40,410 nt of DNA from Comamonadaceae bacterium (GCA_013297875.1 JAAFIW010000033.1:1-40410), one strand, 5' to 3'; shown: positions 27,176 to 34,899, numbered from the stretch's first letter. A program made the numbers and translations. The notes: generated by a model not told the origin, from the sequence alone.

Positions 27176-27697
27176 TCATGGTGTTTTCGATACAACCGGC
27201 AGCAAACGAACGACGGTGTTCACCAACTGTGCTTCATCTATCGGCCGGGTCAGATGTGCATCGCAGCCCGCTCGTCTTGCCTTGATGTCGTCAAACGGGT
27301 CATCCCCATGGGTCAGCATCACCACCCGGGTAGACGGTCGATTGGACTTGATCTGCTTGCAAACCTGGTAGCCGTCCATACCCGGCATCGTCACATCGAC
27401 AAATATGCAGGCGTATGGCTTGGTGCTGGTTAGCGCGATAGCCTGCTGGCCCGATGCGGCGTAGTCAATATTGATGCTGAACGGGCAGAGTTTCTGGGCC
27501 AACAGGCGGCGAGTGGCCAAGTCATCGTCCACCACCAGCACCCATTCGTCATTGGCGCCTGCGCTGCATGGCTCAGATGCGCGCACACGCGCCGACGGGG
27601 ACGCTGATGACACCATTGGCACGACGTTGCATGGCAGTGCAACAACCGGCTCTGGCACCGGTTGGGCCGCACAGTCGGGAGGCAAAAACGTTCGCAT
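27176..27697 (-). CDS. Stand-alone receiver-domain protein with Arg in place of the conserved Lys
   Basis: The 173-residue protein has a low-complexity N-terminal 50 residues (Pro/Ala/Ser-rich) and then one receiver domain. Asp57-59 form the acidic pocket (VVDDD), Asp101 is the phosphorylation site (VDVTMPGMDGY), and Thr129 is in MLTHG. The normally invariant Lys before the conserved Pro is Arg151 (LTRPID), which may alter activation. There is no output domain. It is not next to a kinase gene. CGAGGGG precedes the ATG. Confidence 0.85.
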   Translation of the reverse strand: MRTFLPPDCAAQPVPEPVVALPCNVVPMVSSASPSARVRASEPCSAGANDEWVLVVDDDLATRRLLAQKLCPFSINIDYAASGQQAIALTSTKPYACIFVDVTMPGMDGYQVCKQIKSNRPSTRVVMLTHGDDPFDDIKARRAGCDAHLTRPIDEAQLVNTVVRLLPVVSKTP

Positions 27698-27792
27698 GAA
27701 GCCCCTCGTTGAAGATGGGCTGGATTATTCTGTTTAGAATTTTATCTGTCAATGCGATTTAGATTTTCAACGGCGCTATTTGCGCAGACGGC

Positions 27793-28134
27793 CTAGACTT
27801 TTTTCTCGGAGAGTTGCGAGATTGCAGTGCCTGTTGCCAACACGATGTCCAGACCGTACGAGTCCATCTTTTCCATCACGTGCAGCATGGCCTGAATTTT
27901 TGGATTGGGCAGTTGCAAAAGTTCTCGCTCAAACAGGCGGGCAGGGTCTGTGCAAAAGGCGTTCGCCAGTTTTTCCACGGCTTCCAGGCTCAGGGTCTGG
28001 TGCTTTCCTGTGATGAATTTGTGAAGCGTTGGCTGGGGAACGCCGCTCAGCCGTGACAGTTCGGTCGCGCTCTTTATTTTGTCGCGCAACATAAAGCGGG
28101 TGATGTTTGCGCGAAGTGTGTCGCTGAGTGCCAT
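27793..28134 (-). CDS. XRE-family helix-turn-helix regulator
   Basis: I choose the ATG at 28134; a TTG 6 bp upstream is in frame. The 113-residue product has an HTH-3 domain (about 5-62) with ATELSRLSGVPQPTLHKFITGKHQTLSLEAVEKLANAF, then a short helical tail. It resembles prophage-type repressors and stand-alone regulators. A near-perfect 26-bp palindrome lies about 40 bp upstream, so autoregulation is likely. Confidence 0.85.
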   Translation of the reverse strand: MALSDTLRANITRFMLRDKIKSATELSRLSGVPQPTLHKFITGKHQTLSLEAVEKLANAFCTDPARLFERELLQLPNPKIQAMLHVMEKMDSYGLDIVLATGTAISQLSEKKV

Positions 28135-28173
28135 GCGCAAATTATTCGTTTGCTACTTGGCCTTATAAGTCTT

Positions 28174-28199
28174 TTTCGCATATTTGCAAAAATGCGAAA
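28174..28199. promoter_or_regulatory. Palindrome upstream of the XRE gene
   Basis: The outer arms TTTCGCAT and ATGCGAAA flank a central TTTGCAAA, and all share one centre of symmetry, with only the pair at 28182/28191 mismatched. This is the form of an operator for a dimeric HTH regulator. It is not followed by a T-run. Confidence 0.7.
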
Positions 28200-28316
28200 C
28201 AGAATAAATTATCGAGCTGACGGGCACACCCGCTGCGCCCAATCAACGCTTGCAAGCGCATGCGCACACCCTGTCTGTCAACCAGGTTGATCGCCACCGA
28301 CAGGCCTTTTTTGATG

Positions 28317-28338
28317 CAAAACAAGGGCTATCCCTTGT
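28317..28338 (-). terminator. Terminator of the nrt-kinase-cheY-cheX operon
   Basis: On the minus strand ACAAGGG, ATAG, CCCTTGT is followed by TTTTGC, 37 bp after the cheX stop. The 7-bp stem is perfect. With the hairpin at 28352-28374 it should end the long minus-strand transcript. Confidence 0.6.
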
Positions 28339-28350
28339 CAAATAAGCACA

Positions 28351-28375
28351 GTTAGCTACTATTTATGTAGCTAAT
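28351..28375. repeat. Short hairpin related to the dispersed repeat (cheX 3' end)
   Basis: TTAGCTAC and GTAGCTAA are 8-bp perfect arms around TATTTAT (28352-28374). This is the AT-rich module of the dispersed repeat without the CTGCTCAAGCAG module. It abuts the cheX stop codon. Confidence 0.55.
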
Positions 28376-28836
28376 CAGGCCTTTCGCTGCATGTCAATGC
28401 ACACCAGTGACTGCTGGTGGTTCCAGCGCAGGGTGATGACATAGGGGTGCTGGCGCACGCGGGCCTTGATGCCGCTGGCACCCTGCAATTTCATGGGCGT
28501 TGAAATCTGCAAACCGGCTCCCAAGCTCTTGCGGGCGTTGCCGGCCAGGGTGTTGGCGATCTCGCCCACCGCGTCGAGCAAGTTGTGGTCTGACAGATCA
28601 CGTTCGCCTTGCAGCAGCAGCAACTCGCGCAGCGGCTTAGCGGGCATGGACACCATGATCTGGCCCGTGTGGCTGCCGGTGAAGCTGATGACACCGGTGA
28701 ATTCATAGCCTTGCACCTCGCCGGTGGCCAGGTAGGCCGAGGTGATTTGGGGGGCCTGGCTGGTGGTGGTCTTGAAGTAGTGGCGAACCGAGTCCACAAA
28801 CAACTTCAGTTCCTGCTCGGTCAATGCGGTGTCCAT
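28375..28836 (-). CDS. CheX-like chemotaxis phosphatase
   Basis: The 153-residue protein has the CheX/CheC fold signature LLDAVGEIANTLAGNARKSLG with the catalytic Glu92 and Asn95 pair (E-x2-N). An N-terminal helix and a central SFTGSHTGQIMVSMP strand region precede it. CheX proteins dephosphorylate phospho-CheY, so the natural partner is the CheY encoded 24 bp upstream. No MCP, CheW or flagellar gene is nearby. It ends the nrt-kinase-cheY-cheX run. Confidence 0.85.
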   Translation of the reverse strand: MDTALTEQELKLFVDSVRHYFKTTTSQAPQITSAYLATGEVQGYEFTGVISFTGSHTGQIMVSMPAKPLRELLLLQGERDLSDHNLLDAVGEIANTLAGNARKSLGAGLQISTPMKLQGASGIKARVRQHPYVITLRWNHQQSLVCIDMQRKA

Positions 28837-28860
28837 GGCGGGTTCCTGGGGTTGCTGGGT

Positions 28861-29232
28861 TCAGCGTTGATCCATCACGTCCAGCAGGGCCAGCTGCAGC
28901 TGCTCGTCGGTGAAGGGCTTGGCCACAAAGCCGCGGGCGCCCTGCTTCAAGGCGGCAATGGCGGTGGTTTTGTCGCTCAGCGCGCTGACCACCAAAATGT
29001 TGACTTTGGGCAGGAGTTTCAAAACCTGTGTGATGCATTCAACCCCATCCATCTCGGGCATGGTCAAGTCCATGGTCACCACATCGGGCAGGGTGGCACG
29101 GGCGATACGCACCGCTTCGGCGCCATTGCGTGCCAGGCCCACAATGGCCACGCCGCTCAGGCCACCGCTTTGCACGATGCGCGAGATCCGCGAACGGATC
29201 ATGCTGGAGTCATCCACGATCATCAGGCGCAT
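28861..29232 (-). CDS. CheY-like response regulator
   Basis: I choose the ATG at 29232, giving 123 residues, a single receiver domain. The pocket is Asp7/Asp8, phospho-acceptor Asp55 (VTMDLTMPEMDG), Ser83 in VVSAL and Lys105 in AKPF, all intact. There is no output domain. It lies 32 bp after the kinase gene and 24 bp before cheX, so the three form a signalling cassette. Confidence 0.93.
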   Translation of the reverse strand: MRLMIVDDSSMIRSRISRIVQSGGLSGVAIVGLARNGAEAVRIARATLPDVVTMDLTMPEMDGVECITQVLKLLPKVNILVVSALSDKTTAIAALKQGARGFVAKPFTDEQLQLALLDVMDQR

Positions 29233-29264
29233 GTTGGGGCTTTCTGGGTGGAGGTGTACAGGTC

Positions 29265-31418
29265 TCAAGCGGCAAACGTCAGCCTGAATTCGGTGCCCTT
29301 GCCGGCGCTGGAGTGCAGGGTCAGGCGACCCGCCAGTTTTTGCACGTTCGACTGCACCAAATCAAGCCCGACCCCCCGCCCGGCGTGGGTTGACACCTGG
29401 TCGGCGGTTGAAAAGCCGGGCTTGAAGATGTGGGCCACGATCTGTTTGTCGCTGAACGCCTCCAGTTGATCGCTGGTGTACCAACGCAGATCCAGCAGGC
29501 GCTGGCGAACCCGTGCGGCTGACAAGCCGGCACCATCGTCCTGCACGGAAAGCATCCAGTCGGTCTCACCCCGCACCAAGGCCACTGCCATCGCACCCTC
29601 GGCTGGTTTGCTGGCTGCGGTACGGCTGGCAGGCGCTTCAATGCCATGCACCACGGCATTGCGCACCAGTTGCACCGCCACCTCGCGCACTAGGTCGCGG
29701 GCTGGGCCGGGCAGGTCGGCCTGGCTGCCCATGCGCACCACCGGTTCCACCCGCTTGCCATGGTCGCTGGCCACTTGAAGGGCAAGGCGCGTCAACGCCT
29801 CGTTGATGCCCAGGCCACCGGGGCCTGCATCGCCTGTTTCTTGCGCAAGGTCGCGCCGCAAGCCCGTCAGGCCTTTCAGTGCGGCTATTTTGCTCAGCAG
29901 GTCTTCCAGCGGCAGCGGCAGGCTGAGCAGGGCGTCGCCCAGGTTGCCGGTTGCGCCGCCCGACTGCCGCACGCGTTGCAGATCACTTTCAAACTGGTGC
30001 GCCTGGGTGGCCACACTGTCCAGGCCCAGCGTGGCCGCATCGCCCTTAATGGCGTGAATGCGCCGCGCGGCCTTGTCCAGCGCTGACACGATCAGCACCT
30101 CGCTGTGCACGCTGGAGGTGCCACGCAGCAAGTCGTTGACTTCCATCAGGCCTTCTTCGGCACGCTGCACAAACTGGCGCAACAGGGCGGGGTCGGCCTC
30201 GAAGGCTTTGAGCAACATGCCAAATTCGTTTTGCGAGCGCTGGCGTTCGCGGCCCAGTTGGTGTTCCAGCGCCACGCGCTCGGAGATATCTTGCACCGTC
30301 ACCAACAGATGGCGCACTGCCTGGCCATCCTGCACCCGGTTGAAGTGGAACGACAGATAGCGGCAAGCGTCTTGCCCCAGCCGGTTGCGGGTGGTCACCT
30401 GCACCTCAGACAGGGGGTTGATGCCTTGCACCAGCGCCTCTTTCACATGCGGTGAAAACAGCAGGCCGGCATAGTCCCGCGCGTCCTGCAAGGCTTTGGG
30501 TGACACCAGCGGTGCCAAAACCTCAAAGAAGTCCTGGCCGGGCACCAGGGGTTGGTCGAACAGGGTGTGCGCTGATTGCGACAGCTGGGTACCCAGCTTG
30601 AAATCGGGCGTCATCAAAAACAGGCCTTCACGCACGCTGCTCAAGATTTCGCGGTTCTCATCGTTGACCGCCTCAATGGCTTCATCCGAGCTGCGCAGGC
30701 GGCGCAGGAACTTGAACAGAATGAAGGCGAAGTTCAGCAGCGCCAACACAATGCCCACCGTCTGCACCATACGCAGCGTGTTGGCCCGCTGGGTCGCCAC
30801 GGCTTCCAGTGCGCTGGTCAGCTCGTTCATCAGGCCCAACAGCTTCAGGTTGTTGCTGCGGGCATAGTTGCCAGCCAGTTGCAACTGCTGCGGGCTGGCG
30901 TTGCCTGATAGCACCGGTGCGAGGGCCTCCTGGTAAGGCTCCCAGATGGCTTGTGCACCCGCCAATATGGCGGCCGCTTGGGTGCCTTGTGCCGCCTCCA
31001 GAAACACCGGCTTGCCATCGCCACCTGGCACATTGGCACCTTTTTGAAAACCCTTGAGCGTGGTGTCAAACAGCTGCACCGCGCCCCGCAGTTCCTCCCG
31101 CGCGGCATCGGTGCTCTGGCCTTGTAGCTGCGCCGCTTCCACCGACAGCAACGCTTTGGCAGTGCGCTGGCTCAGCATGCGCTGGCGGCCTGACAGGTTC
31201 ACGCTGACGGCATCCTTGGCGATCTGGAATGAGGTGTAGAAATTGAGCACCAGCACGCCCAGGTCCAGCAACAAAAACAGGGCCACCGCCAGAATGATCT
31301 CGCGGTACTTGCCAAAGGCAAACTGCCTTGTTACTGGCTTCAATGTTGCTGGAGCAGCTATCTTTTTGGCAGTAAAAGACGCTTGCCTGGCAGGTTTGGA
31401 CGGCAGCACGGCAGACAT
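29265..31418 (-). CDS. PilJ-type sensor, PAS-like, HPt and CheA-like histidine kinase
   Basis: I choose the ATG at 31418 because GAGGA precedes it. The 717-residue protein has a membrane segment (about 40-60) and then a PilJ-N sensor module with NLSGRQRMLSQR (74-85), the same type of motif as the P-box of NarX nitrate sensors. A second membrane segment (218-238) and a PAS-like region (about 255-380, ending VTVQDISE) follow. The HPt-like helical region has His455 (HAIKGDAATLGL), and the CheA-like ATPase domain (about 570-715) has VRNAVVHG, DDGAGL and GRGVGLDLV. The start is 32 bp after nrtD, so it is probably part of the nitrate operon. It should phosphorylate the adjacent CheY. Confidence 0.88.
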   Translation of the reverse strand: MSAVLPSKPARQASFTAKKIAAPATLKPVTRQFAFGKYREIILAVALFLLLDLGVLVLNFYTSFQIAKDAVSVNLSGRQRMLSQRTAKALLSVEAAQLQGQSTDAAREELRGAVQLFDTTLKGFQKGANVPGGDGKPVFLEAAQGTQAAAILAGAQAIWEPYQEALAPVLSGNASPQQLQLAGNYARSNNLKLLGLMNELTSALEAVATQRANTLRMVQTVGIVLALLNFAFILFKFLRRLRSSDEAIEAVNDENREILSSVREGLFLMTPDFKLGTQLSQSAHTLFDQPLVPGQDFFEVLAPLVSPKALQDARDYAGLLFSPHVKEALVQGINPLSEVQVTTRNRLGQDACRYLSFHFNRVQDGQAVRHLLVTVQDISERVALEHQLGRERQRSQNEFGMLLKAFEADPALLRQFVQRAEEGLMEVNDLLRGTSSVHSEVLIVSALDKAARRIHAIKGDAATLGLDSVATQAHQFESDLQRVRQSGGATGNLGDALLSLPLPLEDLLSKIAALKGLTGLRRDLAQETGDAGPGGLGINEALTRLALQVASDHGKRVEPVVRMGSQADLPGPARDLVREVAVQLVRNAVVHGIEAPASRTAASKPAEGAMAVALVRGETDWMLSVQDDGAGLSAARVRQRLLDLRWYTSDQLEAFSDKQIVAHIFKPGFSTADQVSTHAGRGVGLDLVQSNVQKLAGRLTLHSSAGKGTEFRLTFAA
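31345..31378 (-). repeat. Dispersed palindromic repeat, degenerate copy (kinase N-terminus)
   Basis: GCTGGAGCAGCTATCTTTTTGGCAGTAAAAGAC on the plus strand retains the AGCAGCTAT core. It encodes about residues 14-25 of the PilJ kinase, in the cytoplasmic tail before the first membrane segment. Confidence 0.45.
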
Positions 31419-31450
31419 GTTGGTTCCTCGGGGTGCGTGTGTGCGTACCC

Positions 31451-32287
31451 TCAAGCGGCCAGCTTTTCCACGTGCGCTTGGCGGGTGTACAAAAAGTCGA
31501 TCACGGCTTTGCGGTAGCCCAGGTATTGGGTGCTTTCGGCCAGCGCCACGCGGTTGCGCGGGCGGGGCAGGTTGACGGCCAACACCTCGCCAATGGTGGC
31601 AGCCGGGCCGTTGGTCAGCATCACGATGCGGTCTGACAGCAGCACGGCTTCGTCCACATCGTGCGTCACCATCACCACCGTGCTTTTGGTCTTTGCCACG
31701 ATGTCCAGCAACTCGTCTTGCAGCTTGGCGCGGGTCAGCGCATCCAACGCGCCAAACGGTTCGTCCATCAACAGCACGGCCGGCTGCATCGACAGCGCCC
31801 GTGCAATGCCCACCCGCTGCTTCATGCCACCCGAAATTTCGCCCGGGCGCTTTTGCGCGGCAGGGGTCAGTCCGACCAGCGCCAGGGCCGCGTCGGTGCG
31901 CTCCTTCAGCTTGGCTTTGGATTCGGCCGGGATGCCTGCATCACGCGTCTGGCCAAACACCCGCTCCACTGCCAGGTAGACGTTTTCGTAGCAGGTCAGC
32001 CAGGGCAACAGCGAATGGTTTTGAAACACCACGCCACGATCCGGCCCCGGGCCCTTGATCTCGCGGTTGGCGCAAATCAGCGCACCTTGCGTCGGCGTGG
32101 TCAGCCCCGCAATCAGGTTCAGCAAGGTGGACTTGCCGCAACCGCTGTGCCCGATCAAGGTGACGAACTCGCCCTTGGCCACGGTGAGGTTGACGTCACG
32201 CAGCGCCTGAAAGGTGCCTTTGGGCGTTTTGAAACTCTGGGCTACGCCTTGAATTTCGATGTACTTGGTGGTGAGGTTGTCGCTCAT
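31451..32287 (-). CDS. nrtD: Nitrate ABC transporter ATP-binding protein
   Basis: The 278-residue ATPase has Walker A (GHSGCGKST), a Q-loop (VVFQNHSLLPWLTCYENV), an ABC signature (ISGGMKQRVGIARAL), Walker B (AVLLMDEPFGALD) and an H-loop His in VTHDVDEA. The LPWLTCYENV and tail (GPAATIGEVL) stretches match the NrtC/NrtD/TauB/SsuB group. With NrtA and NrtB adjacent, nitrate is the likely substrate. There is no C-terminal substrate-binding extension, so it is NrtD-type rather than NrtC-type. A 195-bp gap containing an inverted-repeat element separates it from nrtB. Confidence 0.92.
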   Translation of the reverse strand: MSDNLTTKYIEIQGVAQSFKTPKGTFQALRDVNLTVAKGEFVTLIGHSGCGKSTLLNLIAGLTTPTQGALICANREIKGPGPDRGVVFQNHSLLPWLTCYENVYLAVERVFGQTRDAGIPAESKAKLKERTDAALALVGLTPAAQKRPGEISGGMKQRVGIARALSMQPAVLLMDEPFGALDALTRAKLQDELLDIVAKTKSTVVMVTHDVDEAVLLSDRIVMLTNGPAATIGEVLAVNLPRPRNRVALAESTQYLGYRKAVIDFLYTRQAHVEKLAA

Positions 32288-32336
32288 GGTGTGCTTCCTG
32301 TCAGATGGTTTGCTTGCTAAGAAAAGGGGTCAGTTT

Positions 32337-32470
32337 TTGAACGCAGAGGTCGCAGAGGATTCGCAGAGGACGCAGAAGAAGGCAAAGAAAGGGATGCAAA
32401 AAAGAAGTCTAAAAATTTTTGGCTGTTCCTTTTGCGTCCTCTGCGCAAGCTTCGCGTCCTCTGCGTTCAA
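32337..32470. repeat. Inverted-repeat element with CGCAGAGG heptad arms, between nrtB and nrtD
   Basis: The 13-bp perfect ends TTGAACGCAGAGG and CCTCTGCGTTCAA enclose 108 bp. The left part repeats CGCAGAGG four times, the right part has two CGTCCTCTGCG copies, and the middle is A/T-rich. It has no open frame of note. It interrupts an otherwise tight operon and may form a long hairpin in the mRNA. Confidence 0.8.
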
Positions 32471-32482
32471 AGGCTCCCGCTT

Positions 32483-33406
32483 TTAGGTCTTGACCTCTTC
32501 AAACGTAAATGCCGTCGCAATCTTGATCAACGTCCACTCCAGGATCAAGCCCACCAGGCCAATCACAAAAATGGCGATGATGATGTTTTTGACGTTCAGG
32601 TTGTTCCACTCGTCCCACACCCAAAAGCCAATGCCCACGCCACCGGTCAGCATCTCGGCCGCCACAATCACCAGCCAGGCGGTGCCCACTGCCAGGCGCA
32701 CACCGGTGAGCATGTAGGGCAGCACGGCGGGAAACAGGATCTTGGTGACGATCTTCCATTCGCTCAAATTGAGCACACGGGCCACGTTCATGTAGTCCTG
32801 CGGCACGCGCTGCACGCCCACGGCGGTGTTGATGACCATGGGCCAGATGGAGCAGATAAAAATCGTCCAGATCGCTGCCGGGTTGGCACCTTTAAACACC
32901 AGCAGGCCAATGGGCAACCAGGCCAGCGGCGAGACCGGGCGCAGCAGGCTGATCAGCGGGTTGAACATGCGGCTGAGGAAGGTGAAGCGGCCAATCATGA
33001 AACCCAACGGAATGCCCACCAGCGCCGCCAGACCGAAGCCCAGCGCCACGCGCTTCAATGAGCTGTAGATGTTCCAGCCTATGCCCTGGTCGTTGGGCCC
33101 CTTGCTGTAGAACGGGTCGCTGAATACGACCACTGCTTGTTTGAAGGTCTCCAGCGGCGATGGGATGCCCGTGCTTTTGATGGACACCAGCGCCCAGATG
33201 CCCACCAGCAGCGCCAGGCCCAGAACAGGCGGGATGACTTTGAGCAGCAGACCGCGCCAGTCGTAAGGTTGGCGTGTTGGAGGCATGAGTTTCGCGGCGT
33301 TTTCGCTCTCCGCCCTGGTATTGATTGCTGAAGCAGCTACAGTCTTTGTAGCAACCACAGGCTCCGATGCCGCACCCAGCGGCGAATGAAAAACAGCGCT
33401 GACCAT
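32483..33406 (-). CDS. nrtB: Nitrate ABC transporter permease
   Basis: The 307-residue protein has a low-complexity cytoplasmic N-terminus (about 1-48), part of it (VVATKTVAASAIN) encoded by a degenerate dispersed-repeat copy. Six membrane segments follow, with the permease EAA-type loop near NVARVLNLSEWKIVTKILFPAVLPYMLTGVRLAVGTAWL. The region LISLLRPVSPLAWLPIGLLVF is typical of NrtB/CmpB. It starts 3 bp after the nrtA stop, so translation is coupled. Confidence 0.93.
   Translation of the reverse strand: MVSAVFHSPLGAASEPVVATKTVAASAINTRAESENAAKLMPPTRQPYDWRGLLLKVIPPVLGLALLVGIWALVSIKSTGIPSPLETFKQAVVVFSDPFYSKGPNDQGIGWNIYSSLKRVALGFGLAALVGIPLGFMIGRFTFLSRMFNPLISLLRPVSPLAWLPIGLLVFKGANPAAIWTIFICSIWPMVINTAVGVQRVPQDYMNVARVLNLSEWKIVTKILFPAVLPYMLTGVRLAVGTAWLVIVAAEMLTGGVGIGFWVWDEWNNLNVKNIIIAIFVIGLVGLILEWTLIKIATAFTFEEVKT
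33321..33354 (+). repeat. Dispersed palindromic repeat, degenerate copy (nrtB N-terminus)
   Basis: GATTGCTGAAGCAGCTACAG with TCTTTGTAGCAAC retains the GCAGCTAC...GTAGC hairpin. It is translated in frame in the non-conserved N-terminal tail of NrtB. Confidence 0.5.
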
Positions 33407-33409
33407 GAT

Positions 33410-34654
33410 TTATGCCTTCACTTTGAAGCTATCGGCGTACTTGGCCGGGTTGCTGCCGTCCCACACCACGCCGTCCATCAGCTTGCTGCTGCGCATCTCG
33501 CTCTTGGGCAGGCTGACTTTGGCAGCGGCAGCGGCCTGCTTGTAGATGTCGATCTGGTTGACCTGCTTGGCCATCGCCAGGTAGTCCACGTGATCCTTCA
33601 TCAAGCCCCAACGTTTGTGCTGGGTCAAAAACCACATGCCATCGGACAGGTACGGGAAGTTGACAGCGCCGTCGCCCGAGAACTTCATGAAGTTCGGGTC
33701 GTCCCAGGTCTTGCCCATGCCGTTTTGGTAGCGACCCAAAATGCGTTGGTTAATGGCATCAACGCTGGTGTTCACATAGCTCTTGTCGGCAATGGTTTCT
33801 GCCATCTTGGTTTTGTTGCTCAAGCTGGCATCAATCCATTTGCTGGCCTCCAGAATGGCTGCCGTCACGGCGCGTGCGGTGTTGGGGTTCTTTTTGACGA
33901 ACTCAGCCGTGGTGCCCAGCACTTTCTCCGGGTGGTCTTTCCAGATGTCCTGGGTGGTAATGGCCGTCATGCCAATGCCGTCAATGATGGCGCGGTGGTT
34001 CCAGGGCTCGCCCACACAAAAACCGTCCATGTTGCCCACGCGCATGTTTGCCACCATTTGCGGTGGTGGAACGGTGATGACTTTTGCGTCTTTGATGGGG
34101 TCAATGCCGCTGGCCGCCATCCAGTAGTACAGCCACATGGCGTGGGTGCCGGTGGGAAAGGTCTGGGCGAAGGTGTATTCGCGTTTTTCGCTGGCCATCA
34201 ACTTGGCAAGCGAGGGGCCGTCCACCGCGCCCTTGTCGGCCAGCTTTTTGCTCAAACTGATCGCCTGGCCGTTGTTGTTCAGGGTCATCAGCACGGCCAT
34301 GTCTTTTTTCGGGCCCGCGGTACCTGCGTGCACGCCATAAATCAGGCCGTACAGCGAATGGGCAAAGTCCAATTCGCCACTGACCAGCTTGTCGCGCACG
34401 CCGGCCCAGCTGGCTTCTTTGCTGGGAACAATTTTCACGCCGTATTTCTGGTCGATGCCCAGCACCGAAGCCATCACCACGCTGGCGCAGTCGGTCAAGG
34501 GAATGAAGCCAATCTTGACTTCCTTCTTTTCAGGTGCGTCCGACCCTTGGGCGTGCACCACCGCGCGCAGCGCAGGGGAAATACCGGCTACACCCACGGC
34601 GGCTGCCTGCAACACGCTGCGGCGCGAGAGCTTGTCTTTCAGAAAATCTGTCAT
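33410..34654 (-). CDS. nrtA: Nitrate ABC transporter substrate-binding protein, Tat-exported
   Basis: I choose the ATG at 34654; the upstream frame runs into the leader terminator. The 414-residue protein has a twin-arginine leader (LSRRSVLQAAAVGVAGISPA) with a cleavage region near VVHAQG. The NrtA/CmpA fold follows: VKIGFIPLTDCASVVMASVLG, ASWAGVRDKLVSGELDFAHSLYGL, LNNNGQAISLSK and NMDGFCVGEPWN. It binds nitrate in the periplasm. Its mRNA has an elaborate leader (promoter, hexaloop and terminator entries). The Tat leader argues that it is the transporter protein rather than the cytoplasmic sensor NasS. Confidence 0.93.
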   Translation of the reverse strand: MTDFLKDKLSRRSVLQAAAVGVAGISPALRAVVHAQGSDAPEKKEVKIGFIPLTDCASVVMASVLGIDQKYGVKIVPSKEASWAGVRDKLVSGELDFAHSLYGLIYGVHAGTAGPKKDMAVLMTLNNNGQAISLSKKLADKGAVDGPSLAKLMASEKREYTFAQTFPTGTHAMWLYYWMAASGIDPIKDAKVITVPPPQMVANMRVGNMDGFCVGEPWNHRAIIDGIGMTAITTQDIWKDHPEKVLGTTAEFVKKNPNTARAVTAAILEASKWIDASLSNKTKMAETIADKSYVNTSVDAINQRILGRYQNGMGKTWDDPNFMKFSGDGAVNFPYLSDGMWFLTQHKRWGLMKDHVDYLAMAKQVNQIDIYKQAAAAAKVSLPKSEMRSSKLMDGVVWDGSNPAKYADSFKVKA

Positions 34655-34689
34655 GGCCTGGTTTCTTTCAAAAAGTAAAAAACAAATGC

Positions 34690-34736
34690 AAAAAGGCGTC
34701 CGCACTCAGCACACAGTTGCTGGTGGGGACGCCTTT
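34690..34736 (-). terminator. Leader terminator of the nrtA transcript (NasT-controlled attenuator)
   Basis: On the minus strand AAAGGCGTCC and GGACGCCTTT form a perfect 10-bp stem around a 25-nt loop, followed by TTTTTGC, 36 bp before the nrtA start. A terminator inside a leader only makes sense if it can be overcome. The hexaloop hairpins lie 27 nt upstream of it. Confidence 0.88.
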
Positions 34737-34762
34737 GTCCTGTTCATCAAACTAACCCGCTA

Positions 34763-34803
34763 CACCCGCCATTGGGTGCCGCTTTCTGGGACCGTCGTTG
34801 GTC
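34763..34803 (-). promoter_or_regulatory. Two-hexaloop ANTAR (NasT) target in the nrtA leader
   Basis: Read as RNA from the minus strand, P1 is GACC-AACGAC-GGUC (34803-34790) and P2 is CACCC-AAUGGC-GGGUG (34778-34763), separated by 11 nt. Both loops are six nucleotides with A at position 1 and G at position 4, the known rule for ANTAR-protein targets. The terminator follows. nasT, encoding an ANTAR protein, lies about 460 bp away. The P1 stem is only 4 bp. Confidence 0.85.
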
Positions 34804-34816
34804 TTAGGATTAACTA

Positions 34817-34832
34817 TGCAAAGCTCATGCCA
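34817..34832 (-). promoter_or_regulatory. Sigma-54 (RpoN) promoter of the nrt operon
   Basis: The minus strand reads TGGCATGAGCTTTGCA, matching TGGCAY-R-N4-TTGCW with the required 10 nt between the invariant GG and GC. Transcription should begin near 34806, so that the first hexaloop hairpin is formed almost immediately. Confidence 0.85.
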
Positions 34833-34840
34833 GCCCGGTG

Positions 34841-34899
34841 AGCCCTTTAATTGCTACGTTATTCATAGCTGCTTGTGCAATAAACATATGGGCTGATAG
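34841..34899 (-). repeat. Dispersed palindromic repeat, copy 6 (between NtrC site and RpoN promoter)
   Basis: GCTACGTTATTCATAGC, TGCTTGTGCAATAAACATAT and GGGCT follow the same module order as copies 2 and 3. It lies between the proposed enhancer and the -24/-12 promoter, so it sets their spacing. Confidence 0.75.

Noticed and set aside
33386-34678. Open frame of about 430 codons antisense to nrtA
   Set aside because: It is His/Val/Gly-rich without any recognisable motif and mirrors the NrtA codons exactly.
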